The notes beneath the pieces were generated by a model. That model saw only the letters and a list, made by a program, of their open reading frames with translations, did no database searches and was not told the origin of the DNA. Positions 30,282 through 40,604 of a stretch of 64,000 bases of DNA are shown in pieces (within the stretch, counting starts at the first letter, position 1; every line of letters starts with the position of its first letter). The position numbers were made by a program, and so were the translations under genes. The stretch spans positions 2,480,001-2,544,000 of the forward strand of contig NZ_CP014692.1 in NCBI RefSeq assembly GCF_002005445.1. The letters are read 5' to 3'. The stretch is from Acetobacter aceti. Lineage in GTDB: Bacteria; Pseudomonadota; Alphaproteobacteria; Acetobacterales; Acetobacteraceae.

Positions 30282-31547
30282 TCAGGCTGACTGCTCCGCA
30301 GGCGTGCCTTTGGCCTTGCCGTAAACAAACACCGGAGAGGCTTTTCCTTCAGCCACATCCCTGTTCACGACAACCTCGTCCACATTTTCCAGCCCCGGAA
30401 GCTCGAACATCGTGGTCAGCAGAATGCTTTCCATGATGGAACGCAGGCCACGGGCGCCAGTCTTTCGTTCAATGGCACGATGCGCAATCGTCTTGAGCGC
30501 ATCCTCCGTAAAGGTGAGTTTCACATCTTCCATCTGAAACAGCTTGCCATACTGCTTGACCAGCGCGTTCTTCGGCTCAGACAGAATCTGAACGAGTGCT
30601 GTCTCATCCAGATCGCCCAGAGTAGCCACAACCGGCAGACGGCCGATAAATTCCGGGATCAGACCGAACTTGATCAGATCCTCCGGCTCAACACTTTTCA
30701 GAATCTCACCTGTCCGGCGATCTTCAGGGGCCTGTACATCGGCCCCAAAGCCGATACCAGAGCCTTTACCGCGTGCCGAGATGACTTTCTCCAGACCGGC
30801 AAACGCGCCACCACAGATGAAGAGCATGTTTGTCGTATCAACCTGCAGGAATTCCTGCTGCGGATGTTTGCGACCGCCCTGAGGCGGAACGGACGCAACG
30901 GTGCCTTCCATCAGCTTCAGAAGCGCCTGCTGAACGCCTTCGCCACTGACATCACGGGTGATCGACGGATTATCCGACTTACGGGAAATCTTGTCGATTT
31001 CGTCGATATAGACAATCCCGCGTTGAGCCCGCTCGACATTGTAGTCTGCGGCCTGCAGCAGCTTGAGAATGATGTTCTCGACATCCTCACCAACATAACC
31101 CGCTTCGGTCAGGGTGGTGGCGTCCGCCATCGTGAACGGCACATCAATGATGCGCGCCAGCGTCTGCGCCAGCAGCGTTTTACCCGAACCCGTTGGCCCG
31201 ATCAGAAGAATGTTCGACTTCGAAATTTCGACGTCATTATTCTTCTGGGCGTAAGCGAGGCGCTTGTAGTGGTTGTGCACCGCAACAGAGAGCACCTTTT
31301 TCGCGTCGAACTGACCGATGACATAATCATCGAGAATCTTGCAGATCTCTTTTGGAGTCGGCACGCCATCACGAGACTTCACCAGAGTCGTCTTGTGCTC
31401 TTCGCGGATGATATCCATGCAGAGTTCAACGCACTCGTCGCAGATGAACACTGTCGGCCCCGCAATCAGCTTGCGGACCTCATGCTGTGACTTTCCGCAG
31501 AACGAGCAATACAGCGTGTTCTTGGAATCGCCGGACTTTGCGTTCAT
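30282..31547 (-). CDS. clpX: ATP-dependent Clp protease ATP-binding subunit ClpX
   Basis: This 421-residue AAA+ unfoldase has an N-terminal four-cysteine zinc domain ([18 protein letters not shown]...CDEC), Walker [13 protein letters not shown] (about residue 116), Walker [12 protein letters not shown] and the sensor region [15 protein letters not shown]. It unfolds tagged substrates for ClpP. It is followed by lon and preceded by clpP, the standard order. Confidence 0.96.
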   Translation of the reverse strand: MNAKSGDSKNTLYCSFCGKSQHEVRKLIAGPTVFICDECVELCMDIIREEHKTTLVKSRDGVPTPKEICKILDDYVIGQFDAKKVLSVAVHNHYKRLAYAQKNNDVEISKSNILLIGPTGSGKTLLAQTLARIIDVPFTMADATTLTEAGYVGEDVENIILKLLQAADYNVERAQRGIVYIDEIDKISRKSDNPSITRDVSGEGVQQALLKLMEGTVASVPPQGGRKHPQQEFLQVDTTNMLFICGGAFAGLEKVISARGKGSGIGFGADVQAPEDRRTGEILKSVEPEDLIKFGLIPEFIGRLPVVATLGDLDETALVQILSEPKNALVKQYGKLFQMEDVKLTFTEDALKTIAHRAIERKTGARGLRSIMESILLTTMFELPGLENVDEVVVNRDVAEGKASPVFVYGKAKGTPAEQSA

Positions 31548-31670
31548 CTGCAGTCCCCTAATCTTGGCTCCATCCGGAGCCGCCCGGCCATATTACCGGG
31601 CAAAGCGAAAATCGTAACCGGACCAGCAAGACGCATCAAGTGATAGTCAGGCATGACGGTGTCTGAAGGC

Positions 31671-32309
31671 TCAGGCCTTCTCTCCGGTCTGAGCCGGATG
31701 TTTCTTGATAACTTCATCCACAATCCCGAAGGCTTTCGCCTCGTCAGCGGACATGTAGCTGTCACGCTCAAGCTTCTGCTCGATATCTTCAAGCGTCTGA
31801 CCTGTATGTTCACGGTAAATCTCGTTGAGACGCTGACGAATCGTGAGAATCTCACGCGCCTGAATCTCGATGTCACTGGCCTGACCCTGCGCGCCACCTG
31901 ACGGCTGGTGAACCATCACGCGAGCATTCGGCAACGCAAACCGCTTGCCCTCAGCACCACCCGCCAGGAGCAGCGATCCCATGGATGCAGCCTGACCGAT
32001 GCAGACCGTACTGACCGGGCTGCGGATATACTGCATGGTGTCATAGATCGCGAGACCTGCCGACACCACTCCGCCCGGACTGTTGATGTAAAAGGAGATT
32101 TCCTTGTTCGGGTTCACACTCTCCAGATAGAGAAGCTGCGCCGAAATGACGGAAGCCACCTGATCGTAAACCGGCCCGGTGAGAAAGATGATCCGTTCCT
32201 GCAGAAGACGCGAATAGATATCGAACGCACGCTCCCCGCGGGAAGTCTGCTCGACCACCATCGGCACAAGAGCGTTATTAAAAATCTCTACGGGGTTCGA
32301 ATCCCTCAT
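31671..32309 (-). CDS. clpP: ATP-dependent Clp protease proteolytic subunit ClpP
   Basis: This 212-residue serine protease has the nucleophile motif [14 protein letters not shown] (Ser about residue 108) and the active-site histidine in [15 protein letters not shown]. It forms the 14-mer degradation chamber with ClpX. I use the ATG at 32309; the in-frame GTG one codon upstream is unlikely. Confidence 0.95.
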   Translation of the reverse strand: MRDSNPVEIFNNALVPMVVEQTSRGERAFDIYSRLLQERIIFLTGPVYDQVASVISAQLLYLESVNPNKEISFYINSPGGVVSAGLAIYDTMQYIRSPVSTVCIGQAASMGSLLLAGGAEGKRFALPNARVMVHQPSGGAQGQASDIEIQAREILTIRQRLNEIYREHTGQTLEDIEQKLERDSYMSADEAKAFGIVDEVIKKHPAQTGEKA

Positions 32310-32500
32310 CACATCATTCCCGACTTATATGCCGTTACGCCGTATATCCTGCCCCGTCCCCTGCCGACCGGACAGGACAGGTTCAAACCCAGACAGAACG
32401 CCCGGTCTGCTTAAGATAGAGATAATCAGACCCGGCGCCACCCCATTGGGTGAAAATCCTGCATTTCCGACTCATCATCGCAACAGGTCACACACACAAA

Positions 32501-32533
32501 CGGCACTTTCCTCCCGAAAAGAAGAAAGTGCCG
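32501..32533 (-). terminator. Probable terminator of tig
   Basis: Perfect 10-base arms CGGCACTTTC and GAAAGTGCCG surround a 13-base loop, about 35 bases after the tig stop. Only a short TTT follows on the minus strand. Confidence 0.6.
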
Positions 32534-32566
32534 TGTTATCACTTACCGCAAGAACAGCAGAGATTA

Positions 32567-33898
32567 TCAGACGTTGGCCGCTGGCATATCCGCCAGCTCT
32601 TCCGGCGTCACATCCTTGTCTTCGACCTTCGCCAGTTCGATGATGTAGTCGATCACCTTGTTTTCAAAGATCGGACCACGAAGGGACTCGGCAGCCTGCG
32701 GATTCTTCATGAAGAAGTCGAACACCGCCTGCTCCTGGCCACGATACCGCATGGCTTCGGCACGGATGGCACGGGCCATCTCGTCCTGCGTGACACTGAT
32801 GCCCTTCGCACGACCGATCTCGGCAAGCAGCAGGCCAAGCTTGACGCGACGCTCGGCGATCTTGCGATAATCAGCCTTGAGTGTGTCCTCGTCCTTGCCC
32901 AGATCTTCCTCATCAAGCTCGCCAGACTGACGGTCAGATTCCACACGCGCCCAGATCTGGTTGAATTCTGCCTCAACCATGCTTTCCGGAGCCTGGAAAT
33001 CTGTCTTCTCAGCCAGCTTGTCCAGAAGGTCGCGCTTCAGACGCAGACGGGAAAGCTGCTCGTACTCATCCTCAACCTGCTTCGTGATCACTTCACGGAT
33101 CTTGTCGAGATTCTCGAAGCCGATCTTCTTCGCAAGGTCGTCATTGAGCTCAACTTCGAGCGGCTTCTTGAGTTCTTTTGCCTTGATGTCGAAAGTCGCG
33201 ACCTGACCGGCCAGCTCCTTCGCATTGTAGTCCTCGGGGAAGGTCACCGTGATGATCTTCTCTTCACCCGGCTTCATGCCCTCGAGCTGCTCGGCGAAAC
33301 CGGGGATAAACCCTTCGCCGCCGATCTCGACGCTCACATCGTCCGCTGTACCGCCTTCGAAGGGAACGCCATCGCGCTTACCGACGAAATCGACCACCAG
33401 AGCATCACCCTGAGCAGCCGGACGGTCCTCTTCAACAGCCACAAAATCACGCTGACGCTTCGCGATGTCGTTGAGGGCCTTGTCCACGGTTTCCGCATCA
33501 GGCGTCGCCTTCAGGCGGACAAGAGACACGTCGGACAGGTCCGGCTCCTTGATTTCAGGGAGAACTTCAGTCTCGACCTTCAGTTCAAGATCACCCTTGC
33601 CGTCACCACCGGAAACAACATCAACCTTGGGCTGCTGCGCCGGACGGAGGTTACGCTCCTCAAAGAGATTACGCAGCGCGTCATTAACGGTCTGCTCCAG
33701 CACTTCACCCTTTACGGATTCGCCGAAACGCTGACGGATAACGGAAAGCGGCACCTTACCCGGACGGAAGCCCGGAAGATTGGCTGAAGCACCGACTTCC
33801 TTGAGGCGCGCCTCTTGCTTCTTCTCGAGTTCGGCCGACGGAACGACCACGGTGAAGGCGTGCTTCAGGCCTTCGGAAAGCGTCTCAGTAACCTGCAT
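32567..33898 (-). CDS. tig: Trigger factor
   Basis: This 443-residue ribosome-associated chaperone and peptidyl-prolyl isomerase has the N-terminal ribosome-binding signature GFRPGKVP (residues about 44-51), an FKBP-like domain in the middle (VDFVGKRDGVPFEGGTADD) and a long helical C-terminal chaperone arm. It is followed by clpP, clpX and lon, the usual protein-quality-control cluster. Confidence 0.96.
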   Translation of the reverse strand: MQVTETLSEGLKHAFTVVVPSAELEKKQEARLKEVGASANLPGFRPGKVPLSVIRQRFGESVKGEVLEQTVNDALRNLFEERNLRPAQQPKVDVVSGGDGKGDLELKVETEVLPEIKEPDLSDVSLVRLKATPDAETVDKALNDIAKRQRDFVAVEEDRPAAQGDALVVDFVGKRDGVPFEGGTADDVSVEIGGEGFIPGFAEQLEGMKPGEEKIITVTFPEDYNAKELAGQVATFDIKAKELKKPLEVELNDDLAKKIGFENLDKIREVITKQVEDEYEQLSRLRLKRDLLDKLAEKTDFQAPESMVEAEFNQIWARVESDRQSGELDEEDLGKDEDTLKADYRKIAERRVKLGLLLAEIGRAKGISVTQDEMARAIRAEAMRYRGQEQAVFDFFMKNPQAAESLRGPIFENKVIDYIIELAKVEDKDVTPEELADMPAANV

Positions 33899-33991
33899 AT
33901 GCCCAGGCCATCCTCTCGTACGAACTCTTCAATACACAGCGATCTCCATCGATCGCCAAAACTCTTCCGGCAGAATAAATGGGGTGCAAAC

Positions 33992-34015
33992 CCAGCCTTG
34001 CCTTTATGGCAGGGC

Positions 34016-34018
<3 letters not shown>
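33992..34018 (-). terminator. Hairpin overlapping the tRNA-Leu 3' end, possible terminator
   Basis: The minus strand has CCAGCCCTGCC and GGCAAGGCTGG as nearly complementary arms around a short ATAAA loop, followed by GGGTTTG. It begins with the encoded CCA of the tRNA. It may end the tRNA transcript. Confidence 0.35.
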
Positions 34019-34100
<82 letters not shown>

Positions 34101-34259
34101 GTGGCCAGTCAGCGCAACCCACAACGCCGAGGGCGCACCGATTACCCCAGTCTCAACCTTACGGCAAGGTCACTCCGACACGCTTCCTGCATTAAAGATG
34201 ACTTCGGATCGTCCGGACCCCGACTTCACCGGCATGTCACGGAATGGCGCCCGCAGTTT

Positions 34260-35693
34260 TCACTTCTCAAACTGAAGCCGCGTCGCCCTGTCCCTCGCCG
34301 CGCCGAGATGCATGTCCAGATCCTCCGCGATGAGCCAGTCTCCGGCCTGCAAAGCGGCCTCACCATGCAGCCACACGCCGGCGCAGGCCGCCTCCCAGGG
34401 CTCCATGCCTGCCGCCAGCAGGGCTCCGATGACGCCCGTCAGCGTATCACCCGAGCCTGCCGTGCCGAGAGCCGATGTCGCGTGTATGTTCAGCGCCATC
34501 CTCCCGTCCGGTGATGCGATGATGCTGGTCGCCCCCTTCAGGACCACCACCGCATTCACTTTTTTGGCCGCAGCCCGGACCGCAGCCGGAGGATCTGCTT
34601 CCGGAGCGCCGAAAACCCGGGCGAATTCTCCGGCATGAGGCGTCAGAACAGCCGCGCCCCGCAGCCGCTCCGGCGCACCAGCAGCCCATGAAAATGCTCC
34701 CGCATCGGCAAGAATCTGTCGATCCGCCGCAACCAGTCGCGGAAAAACCTGCTCCACCTCTTCAGGCAAAAGACCGGGCCCGCAGATCCACGTCCGACGC
34801 CGATGATCTTTCAGCAGATCCGCAAGAGGCTCCTCGTCGATGATCAACCCCGGCTCGCCCAACCGGAACGCGGGAGCGGCCTTTCCTGCCGCAATCCGCA
34901 CGAGCCCTGCGCCCGTACGGCGCGCAGAGGTCGCCGCCAGCCTCGCCGCGCCCGGCATGGCCTCACCCGCACAGAGACTGACGACCCCGCGAGAGTATTT
35001 ATGAGCTTCAAGACCGAGCACAGGGAGTTTCCACAGTCCCGGTTCGTTCCGCCACGTGGTGACAGCGACATCCTTCAGCGTTGCGGCGGAAATCCCGATA
35101 TCCCTTACCTCGAACTGCCCGAGATACTGACGCCCCGGCAGGAGAAGATGTCCCGGTTTGGCGCGGAAAAATGTCACGGTCAGGTCAGCCGGGCGCGCAT
35201 AACCGCGAATCTGCCCGGTTGCTCCATCAATGCCGCTTGGCATGTCGATTGCGACGACACGCTTTGCGGCGGCCAGCACGGACGGCACGGGTTCCTGTAT
35301 ATCACGACTGAGACCAGCCCCGAATACGGCGTCAATCACCAGATCGACCCGGGCGGCTTCTTCAGGAGCAAACGGCACATGCGGGCCGTGAAATCTTGCC
35401 GCCACCGACGCGGCATCACTCCCCGGACGCGGCTCCACCAGCGCAGCAACGGCAACAGGCCATCCCATATCGGCAAGATAGCGGGCCGCAACATAACCAT
35501 CTCCTCCGTTATTGCCGGGACCACACAGGACCAGCACACGGCAGGGTTTCGTAAAACGCCTGACGGTATGCGCCACCGCCCGCCCGGCGTTCTCCATCAG
35601 GGTCGTTACAGGAATGAAACGGGATGCAATGTGATCAATACTGCCCATCTCATCAGGAGAGAGGATGGCGAATCTGTCGGGCTGGCCAGACAT
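34260..35693 (-). CDS. nnrD: Bifunctional NAD(P)H-hydrate epimerase and dehydratase
   Basis: This 477-residue fusion repairs hydrated NADH and NADPH. Residues 1-220 are the YjeF_N epimerase (VLVLCGPGNNGGDGYVAARYLADMGWPVAV; VDLVIDAVFGAGL; VAIDMPSGIDGATG). Residues 230-477 are the ADP/ATP-dependent dehydratase of ribokinase fold (VLTPHAGEFARVFG; NAVVVLKGATSIIASPDG; GTAGSGDTLTGVIGALLAAGM). It stands alone, divergent from a small membrane protein gene. Confidence 0.95.
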   Translation of the reverse strand: MSGQPDRFAILSPDEMGSIDHIASRFIPVTTLMENAGRAVAHTVRRFTKPCRVLVLCGPGNNGGDGYVAARYLADMGWPVAVAALVEPRPGSDAASVAARFHGPHVPFAPEEAARVDLVIDAVFGAGLSRDIQEPVPSVLAAAKRVVAIDMPSGIDGATGQIRGYARPADLTVTFFRAKPGHLLLPGRQYLGQFEVRDIGISAATLKDVAVTTWRNEPGLWKLPVLGLEAHKYSRGVVSLCAGEAMPGAARLAATSARRTGAGLVRIAAGKAAPAFRLGEPGLIIDEEPLADLLKDHRRRTWICGPGLLPEEVEQVFPRLVAADRQILADAGAFSWAAGAPERLRGAAVLTPHAGEFARVFGAPEADPPAAVRAAAKKVNAVVVLKGATSIIASPDGRMALNIHATSALGTAGSGDTLTGVIGALLAAGMEPWEAACAGVWLHGEAALQAGDWLIAEDLDMHLGAARDRATRLQFEK

Positions 35694-35833
35694 GGCGAGT
35701 GCCTCCGTAAAATAGTGCTGCGGGATGCTCCCGCCTGAAAACAGCTCTTCCGCAAACAGTCAGCCTTGCGTTCGAGGCTCTGATTGGCGACACAGCTTAC
35801 GACCGTACAGCCGATCTGTCCGATGGAGTTCGC

Positions 35834-36283
35834 ATGCCACATATTCTCTGGAGTCTTGTTCTGACACTGCACATCGCCGGAATGGCCGTGTGGGTAGGAG
35901 GCGCGACCTATGCCGTGGCAGTCCTGCGTCCGAGCCTTTCCCTGCTCGACAAAGCCCAGCGCAGCGCCGTTCACCTGCTGACACTGAAGCGTTTTCTGCG
36001 GGTGATCTGGCATATCATGCCAATTGTGCTGGTTACCGGCTGGCTCATGATCTTTCATGAGGGTGGCTTTGCGGTGATTCCCTGGACCACCAACGTCATG
36101 CAGATTCTCGGCCTGATCATGGCGGGCCTGTTCCTGCGTGTTTTTTATGGTCCGTATCAGAAAGCCCGGCGCGCCATCCGTCCGCAGCCGCAGACGTTCG
36201 ATTCCATTCGCAGCCTGATGCTTGGCGTCATCGCCTGTGGCGTGCTCGCCATTCTGTGCGCCTCAATAGGGCATGGTCTTTAA
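35834..36283 (+). CDS. CopD-like integral membrane protein
   Basis: This 149-residue protein has four predicted transmembrane helices (about residues 5-27, 55-75, 85-105, 128-148) and histidines near membrane ends (LTLHIAGMAVWVGG, VIWHIMPIVLVTGW, FHEGG). It resembles the CopD/DUF-type small membrane proteins of alphaproteobacteria, some of which are linked to copper or haem, but the function is unknown. It is monocistronic and divergent from nnrD. Confidence 0.75.
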   Translation: MPHILWSLVLTLHIAGMAVWVGGATYAVAVLRPSLSLLDKAQRSAVHLLTLKRFLRVIWHIMPIVLVTGWLMIFHEGGFAVIPWTTNVMQILGLIMAGLFLRVFYGPYQKARRAIRPQPQTFDSIRSLMLGVIACGVLAILCASIGHGL

Positions 36284-36420
36284 ACTTTCATGAGAGCCTG
36301 ATGGATATTCTGCAGAAAAACCTCCTCGATCAGTTCGTAGATAAAACGACTGACGCTTGATTTTTCATGCAGGACGGCCTACCGACAGGCACCGGTTTTT
36401 TCCGTATCCTTCTGTGCGCC

Positions 36421-36435
36421 CCGCCTTCGAGGCGG
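36421..36435 (+). promoter_or_regulatory. Small GC hairpin in the helicase leader
   Basis: CCGCCTTCGAGGCGG folds into a six-pair stem with a tight loop, 21 bases upstream of the proposed helicase start. It could affect translation initiation or act as an attenuator; it is too small to be sure. Confidence 0.3.
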
Positions 36436-36456
36436 CTGACCTAATCTGAGAGCGAC

Positions 36457-38673
36457 TTGAGCCCCAAAGCTTCCGACACGACCGAGAAAAAGCCGCGTAC
36501 AGCGGCCTCCCGCACTCGCACCCGCAAGGCCGCGACGACCAGCGACGCGATGACGACAGAGTCTGCCGCCGTCACGGCTGAAGCCTCGACGACGCCTGCT
36601 CCGAAGCGAGCGACGACGCGACGGAAGAAACCGCTCGAAGAAACAGTCGCTACAGAAGTGACTCCTGTGACTGAATCCGAAGCTCCGAAAAAGGCCACAC
36701 GGACACGTCGGACAAAGGCTGAGCCTGCTGAAACTGAAGTTGCGGTCGCAACGGATGATACCCTGGAAGCCAGACCTGCCGCGAAAGCGCCACGCCGCAC
36801 GATGCGTAAAAAGGCTGAACCTGTCGTAGCGGATAAAAAGGAAGCCGTGCCGACAGAAGCCGACGCCGAGGAAACACCAGTCAAAAAGCCGCGCACGCGC
36901 AAAGCCGCTGTTGCGAAAAGTGCGGACACGGAGACCTCCCCGGCGCCGGCAACCAAAAAACCGACGCGCCGTCGCAGCACCAAGACGGAAGTCAAATCTG
37001 TAGATGAGGCTGCTGTCGAAGATACAACGGAAGCTCGGCCACTTCATGTCGGCGGGGCTCTGGACGGTACCGTCGAACCGAACACCGAGATTCATCCGCC
37101 TGCGGCTCCTGCTTCTGTTGCAGAGCCTGCGCAAAAAGATGTCCCCGAGGAAAGTGCTCAGGTAACGTTTGCTGATCTGGGACTTTCCGAGCCGATCCTT
37201 CGCGCCGTGACGGAGATGGGTTACGTCCATCCGACTCCGATTCAGGAACAGGCCATTCCTTCCGTTCTGCATGGACAGGATGTTCTGGGAGTCGCCCAGA
37301 CCGGCACAGGCAAGACAGCCTCCTTCACGCTTCCCATGCTGGAGATTCTCTCCGGTTCCCGCGCCCGCGCCCGGATGCCACGCTCGCTCATTCTTGAGCC
37401 GACACGCGAACTGGCGCTTCAGGTCGCCGAAAATTTTGTCAATTACGGCAAGCATCTGAAGCTGACCCACGCGCTTCTGATCGGCGGCGAAAGCATGGCC
37501 GATCAGAAAGAGGTTCTGAACAAGGGCGTGGACGTACTGATCGCCACCCCCGGCCGCCTGCTTGATCTGTTCGAACGCGGCGGCCTGCTGCTGACGCAGA
37601 CGCGGATTCTCGTGATTGATGAAGCCGACCGCATGCTCGACATGGGCTTCATTCCCGACATTGAGCGAATCGTCGGTTTTCTGCCGATGAATCGGCAGAC
37701 GCTGTTCTTTTCCGCAACGATGGCGCCTGAAATCCGTCGCCTCGCCGACGCGTTCCTGCAGTCGCCCAAGCAGATAACGGTCAGCCGCCCTTCGACTGTC
37801 GCGACGACCATTGAAACGGGTCTGATCGTTGTTGATGAGGACGACAAGCGGAAGGTTCTGCGCAGGCTGCTGCGGGCTGAAAACCTTCAGAACGCGATCG
37901 TTTTCTGTAATCGCAAGCGTGATGTTGACGTTCTGCTCAAGTCACTTCTGAAGCATGGTTTCTCAGCGGGCGCTCTGCACGGCGATCTGCCGCAGTCGGT
38001 CCGTTTCCAGACTCTGGAAAAATTCAAGTCCGGCGAACTGAAGATTCTGGTCTGCTCGGATGTCGCCGCACGCGGTATTGATATCGGTGGGCTGTCTCAC
38101 GTCTTCAATTTCGATCTTCCCTTCCATGCCGAGGACTATGTTCATCGCATCGGTCGTACGGGACGCGCGGGGAAGGAAGGCAAGGCCTACAGTCTGGCGA
38201 CACCTTACGACCGTAAATTTGCGGAAGCGATTGAAACGCTGACTGGCAAGCCCATTCCCCGTCTGGAACGTGATGACATCACGCAGCTTGACTGGGCCAG
38301 CGATGAAGAATCACGAGGCAGTCGGGGCAGGAAAAAGCGCAACGGTCGCGGTCCGGAACGTGAACGCGATAACGAGCGTCCAAGGCAGTCGGAAGCGCCG
38401 GCCCGCAAAAAGGAAGTTGAGAAGAAACCGGCCACGCCTGTTGAGGCTGCGCCCCATGCAGAGGCACGTGAGGATCGTCGTGGAACACGGGATCGCAACG
38501 ATCGTAATGACCGCAACCGGCGGGATGATAACCGTCGTCGCGGCTCTGAAATTGCCGATGCGCCAGGCGAGAATGTTCTCGGCTTCGGGACGGATGTTCC
38601 AAACTTCATGAAGCTTCCCCGGCGTGTGCCGGTCGCAATCGAGGCAACGGTCGAGGATGGCACGGAAAGCTGA
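36457..38673 (+). CDS. DEAD-box ATP-dependent RNA helicase
   Basis: The 738-residue protein has a core helicase at about residues 235-610: Q motif GYVHPTPIQEQAIP, AQTGTGKT, PTRELALQ, TPGRLLDL, VIDEADRMLDMGF, FFSATM, ARGIDIGG and HRIGRTGRAG. It is flanked by a long low-complexity N-terminus of Ala, Thr, Lys, Arg and Pro (about 230 residues) and a charged Arg-rich C-terminus. Such tails bind RNA. It probably acts in ribosome assembly or RNA decay (RhlE-like). The start is uncertain: a TTG at 36457 with GAGAG in front, or the ATG at 36550. Confidence 0.9.
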   Translation: MSPKASDTTEKKPRTAASRTRTRKAATTSDAMTTESAAVTAEASTTPAPKRATTRRKKPLEETVATEVTPVTESEAPKKATRTRRTKAEPAETEVAVATDDTLEARPAAKAPRRTMRKKAEPVVADKKEAVPTEADAEETPVKKPRTRKAAVAKSADTETSPAPATKKPTRRRSTKTEVKSVDEAAVEDTTEARPLHVGGALDGTVEPNTEIHPPAAPASVAEPAQKDVPEESAQVTFADLGLSEPILRAVTEMGYVHPTPIQEQAIPSVLHGQDVLGVAQTGTGKTASFTLPMLEILSGSRARARMPRSLILEPTRELALQVAENFVNYGKHLKLTHALLIGGESMADQKEVLNKGVDVLIATPGRLLDLFERGGLLLTQTRILVIDEADRMLDMGFIPDIERIVGFLPMNRQTLFFSATMAPEIRRLADAFLQSPKQITVSRPSTVATTIETGLIVVDEDDKRKVLRRLLRAENLQNAIVFCNRKRDVDVLLKSLLKHGFSAGALHGDLPQSVRFQTLEKFKSGELKILVCSDVAARGIDIGGLSHVFNFDLPFHAEDYVHRIGRTGRAGKEGKAYSLATPYDRKFAEAIETLTGKPIPRLERDDITQLDWASDEESRGSRGRKKRNGRGPERERDNERPRQSEAPARKKEVEKKPATPVEAAPHAEAREDRRGTRDRNDRNDRNRRDDNRRRGSEIADAPGENVLGFGTDVPNFMKLPRRVPVAIEATVEDGTES

Positions 38674-40024
38674 AGGGAGAGGCCGTCGTCGGCCCCACTC
38701 CCGTCAGCCTCCCACTCCCGCCATTGACCCGACGCCGCGACGCTATCGTATTGAAGCGCTTGGCGTCAGTGGTGATGGCATTGGCCGCCTGACGGATGCA
38801 GGAGCGCAACAGGCCGCTCCTGTCTTCATTCCCTATACGGCACCCGGCGATGAAGTTCTTGCCCGCAGCACGGGCAAAGATCGGGCGTCGATTCTGGAAA
38901 TCTGCTCCTCTGCGCCTGAGCGTGTCACACCCCCCTGCTCCCTGTTCGAAACCTGTGGCGGATGCTCTCTTCAGCACCTGTCAGCAGAATGGATACTGGA
39001 GTGGAAAACGGCCGAGGTCGTAACAGGATTACACCGGGCGGGCGCGGTTGACCTTCCGCCGGCGGCCTCGTTTCAGACCCCACCCGCCACACGTCGGCGC
39101 GCCGATCTTGCTGCAAGACGCAAGCATGATGGCGTCATTCTGGGGCTGCATCGACGCGCTGGCAATGTCGTCGATCTGACGGAATGCTCCCTGCTGCATC
39201 CGGATATTGTCAGCCTTCTCCCCGTCCTTCGCACAGTTCTTGAGCGTCTGGATCTTTTTCGCAGGGAGGCGGATCTGGTCATCAACCTCTTCGATTCAGG
39301 ACCGGATCTTCTGCTGGCATCGGATGGGCTACCCAGCACGGGCGACCGCACAAAACTCGCCGCATTTTGTAAGACTCACCGCATTTCCCGCCTGTGCTGG
39401 AAGCAGAAAGACTCGCAGGAGAACCCGGAAACCCTCGTGCAGTTGACCCCCTCTGTCGTCACATTCGATCGTGTGGAGATAGAACCGCCCTCCGGCGCCT
39501 TTCTTCAGGCGAGTCGTGAGGGTGAAACAGCGATCCGCACCGCCGTTCTCGATGCTCTTCCGCCCTCGAAAGGTCGGAAAGCAAAAATAATCGAGCTTTA
39601 TGCAGGCTGCGGCACTCTGACTTTTGGTCTGGCCACCCATGCCCGTGTTGAAGCCTATGAAGGGCATCCCGGAGCGGTGGAAGCCCTCGCGCGCGCAGCT
39701 GCGGGACACAATGTCACAGCCCATCTCAGAGACCTGAACCGGCAGCCTGTGGAAGCAAAGGAGATGGCTTCCTCTCTGGCCGTAGTTCTTGACCCGCCGC
39801 ATTCCGGCGCGGGTTTGCAGATGGACGGGATTCTTGAGGCCCGACCTGGGGTCATTATCTATGTCAGTTGCAATCCGCGCACGCTCTACCGGGATACCGG
39901 ACGTCTTCTGAAAGCCGGTTACCAGATCGACGCCCTGACGATCATTGACCAGTTTCTCTGGTCAGCAGAAACAGAGGTCGTATGCCGCTTCTCCCGCAAA
40001 GCGCAGAAAACCCATAACAAGTAA
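38657..40024 (+). CDS. 23S rRNA uracil-C5 methyltransferase-like protein (RlmD/RumA family)
   Basis: This 455-residue SAM-dependent RNA methyltransferase has an iron-sulfur cysteine cluster (PPCSLFETCGGCSLQHL, about residues 93-109), the SAM motif IELYAGCGTLTFGLA, DPPHSGAG and a catalytic cysteine in YVSCNPRTLYRD (about residue 404). It likely makes 5-methyluridine in 23S rRNA. The N-terminus is basic (MARKAEGRGRRRPHS) and leads into a TRAM-like beta region. I use the ATG at 38657, overlapping the helicase stop by 17 bases; a GTG at 38624 is the longer option. Confidence 0.88.
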   Translation: MARKAEGRGRRRPHSRQPPTPAIDPTPRRYRIEALGVSGDGIGRLTDAGAQQAAPVFIPYTAPGDEVLARSTGKDRASILEICSSAPERVTPPCSLFETCGGCSLQHLSAEWILEWKTAEVVTGLHRAGAVDLPPAASFQTPPATRRRADLAARRKHDGVILGLHRRAGNVVDLTECSLLHPDIVSLLPVLRTVLERLDLFRREADLVINLFDSGPDLLLASDGLPSTGDRTKLAAFCKTHRISRLCWKQKDSQENPETLVQLTPSVVTFDRVEIEPPSGAFLQASREGETAIRTAVLDALPPSKGRKAKIIELYAGCGTLTFGLATHARVEAYEGHPGAVEALARAAAGHNVTAHLRDLNRQPVEAKEMASSLAVVLDPPHSGAGLQMDGILEARPGVIIYVSCNPRTLYRDTGRLLKAGYQIDALTIIDQFLWSAETEVVCRFSRKAQKTHNK

Positions 40025-40246
40025 TAAATGTACATATTTATATAATAAGTAATTACAGTACACATATAGACTTCATTATTAACGGTTTTTTTTCAAAAAC
40101 AATGCCAATTACTATTTCCATAAAGCTTCCCAAACAGTTGAGATAAAGTTACTGTGGCAAGAAGAGAAGCCGCTGAGTTTCTCACATACAGCTCTTTTAT
40201 ATGAAAAGAGCATTTATCAAACGTGTTATTGTGGAGGAATTTTGCC
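40025..40246 (+). other. AT-rich leader of the double-glycine peptide gene
   Basis: The stretch is far richer in A and T than the flanking genes (for example 40025-40090) and has no gene. It probably carries the promoter of the peptide gene and marks the left edge of an acquired patch. No terminator with a clear T-run was found for the methyltransferase gene. Confidence 0.45.
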
Positions 40247-40561
40247 ATGCGTGAACTCACGGTTTCCGAACTGAATGAAATTTCCGGCGGCGCCGGCCTG
40301 AACTCCCTGATCGGCAATGCCCTGATCGGTGCAGCCAACACCTTTAATTCTTTTCTTGATGCAATCGGACCTATTGGCGTGGCCCTCACCTATGCTGGCG
40401 GTCCTGTCGTAGGGGCGCTTCATGAATTCAACGATTATGTTGTCTATGAAGGCTCAAAAGCCATTGATACCGTTGGGCAGGCTCTCGGCGGCACACTGAC
40501 CCCGGACTATCACTATAAGAACGAATGGCAGGGCAATGGCGCTCTGAGCAAGTACTTCTGA
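40247..40561 (+). CDS. Bacteriocin-like peptide precursor with double-glycine leader
   Basis: This 104-residue precursor starts MRELTVSELNEISGG, matching the double-glycine leader pattern cleaved by C39 peptidase/ABC exporters. The predicted mature part is about 89 residues, rich in Gly, Ala and Asn and hydrophobic in its first half (LIGNALIGAANTFNSFLDAIGPIGVALTYAGG), with a polar tyrosine-rich tail. Bacteriocins of class II and many proteobacterial secreted peptides look like this. The start at 40247 is fixed by a strong GGAGGA 9 bases upstream; the longer frame from 40223 is wrong. No exporter, maturation or immunity gene is adjacent, so the activity is unproven. Confidence 0.75.
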   Translation: MRELTVSELNEISGGAGLNSLIGNALIGAANTFNSFLDAIGPIGVALTYAGGPVVGALHEFNDYVVYEGSKAIDTVGQALGGTLTPDYHYKNEWQGNGALSKYF

Positions 40562-40604
40562 TTCAGAAGAAGTCGTTTCCCTGCTGAACAAGCAGCAAAC
40601 CAAA

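Noticed and set aside
32450..33787. A 445-codon open frame on the plus strand
   Set aside because: It is antisense to tig; trigger factor is clear on the minus strand.
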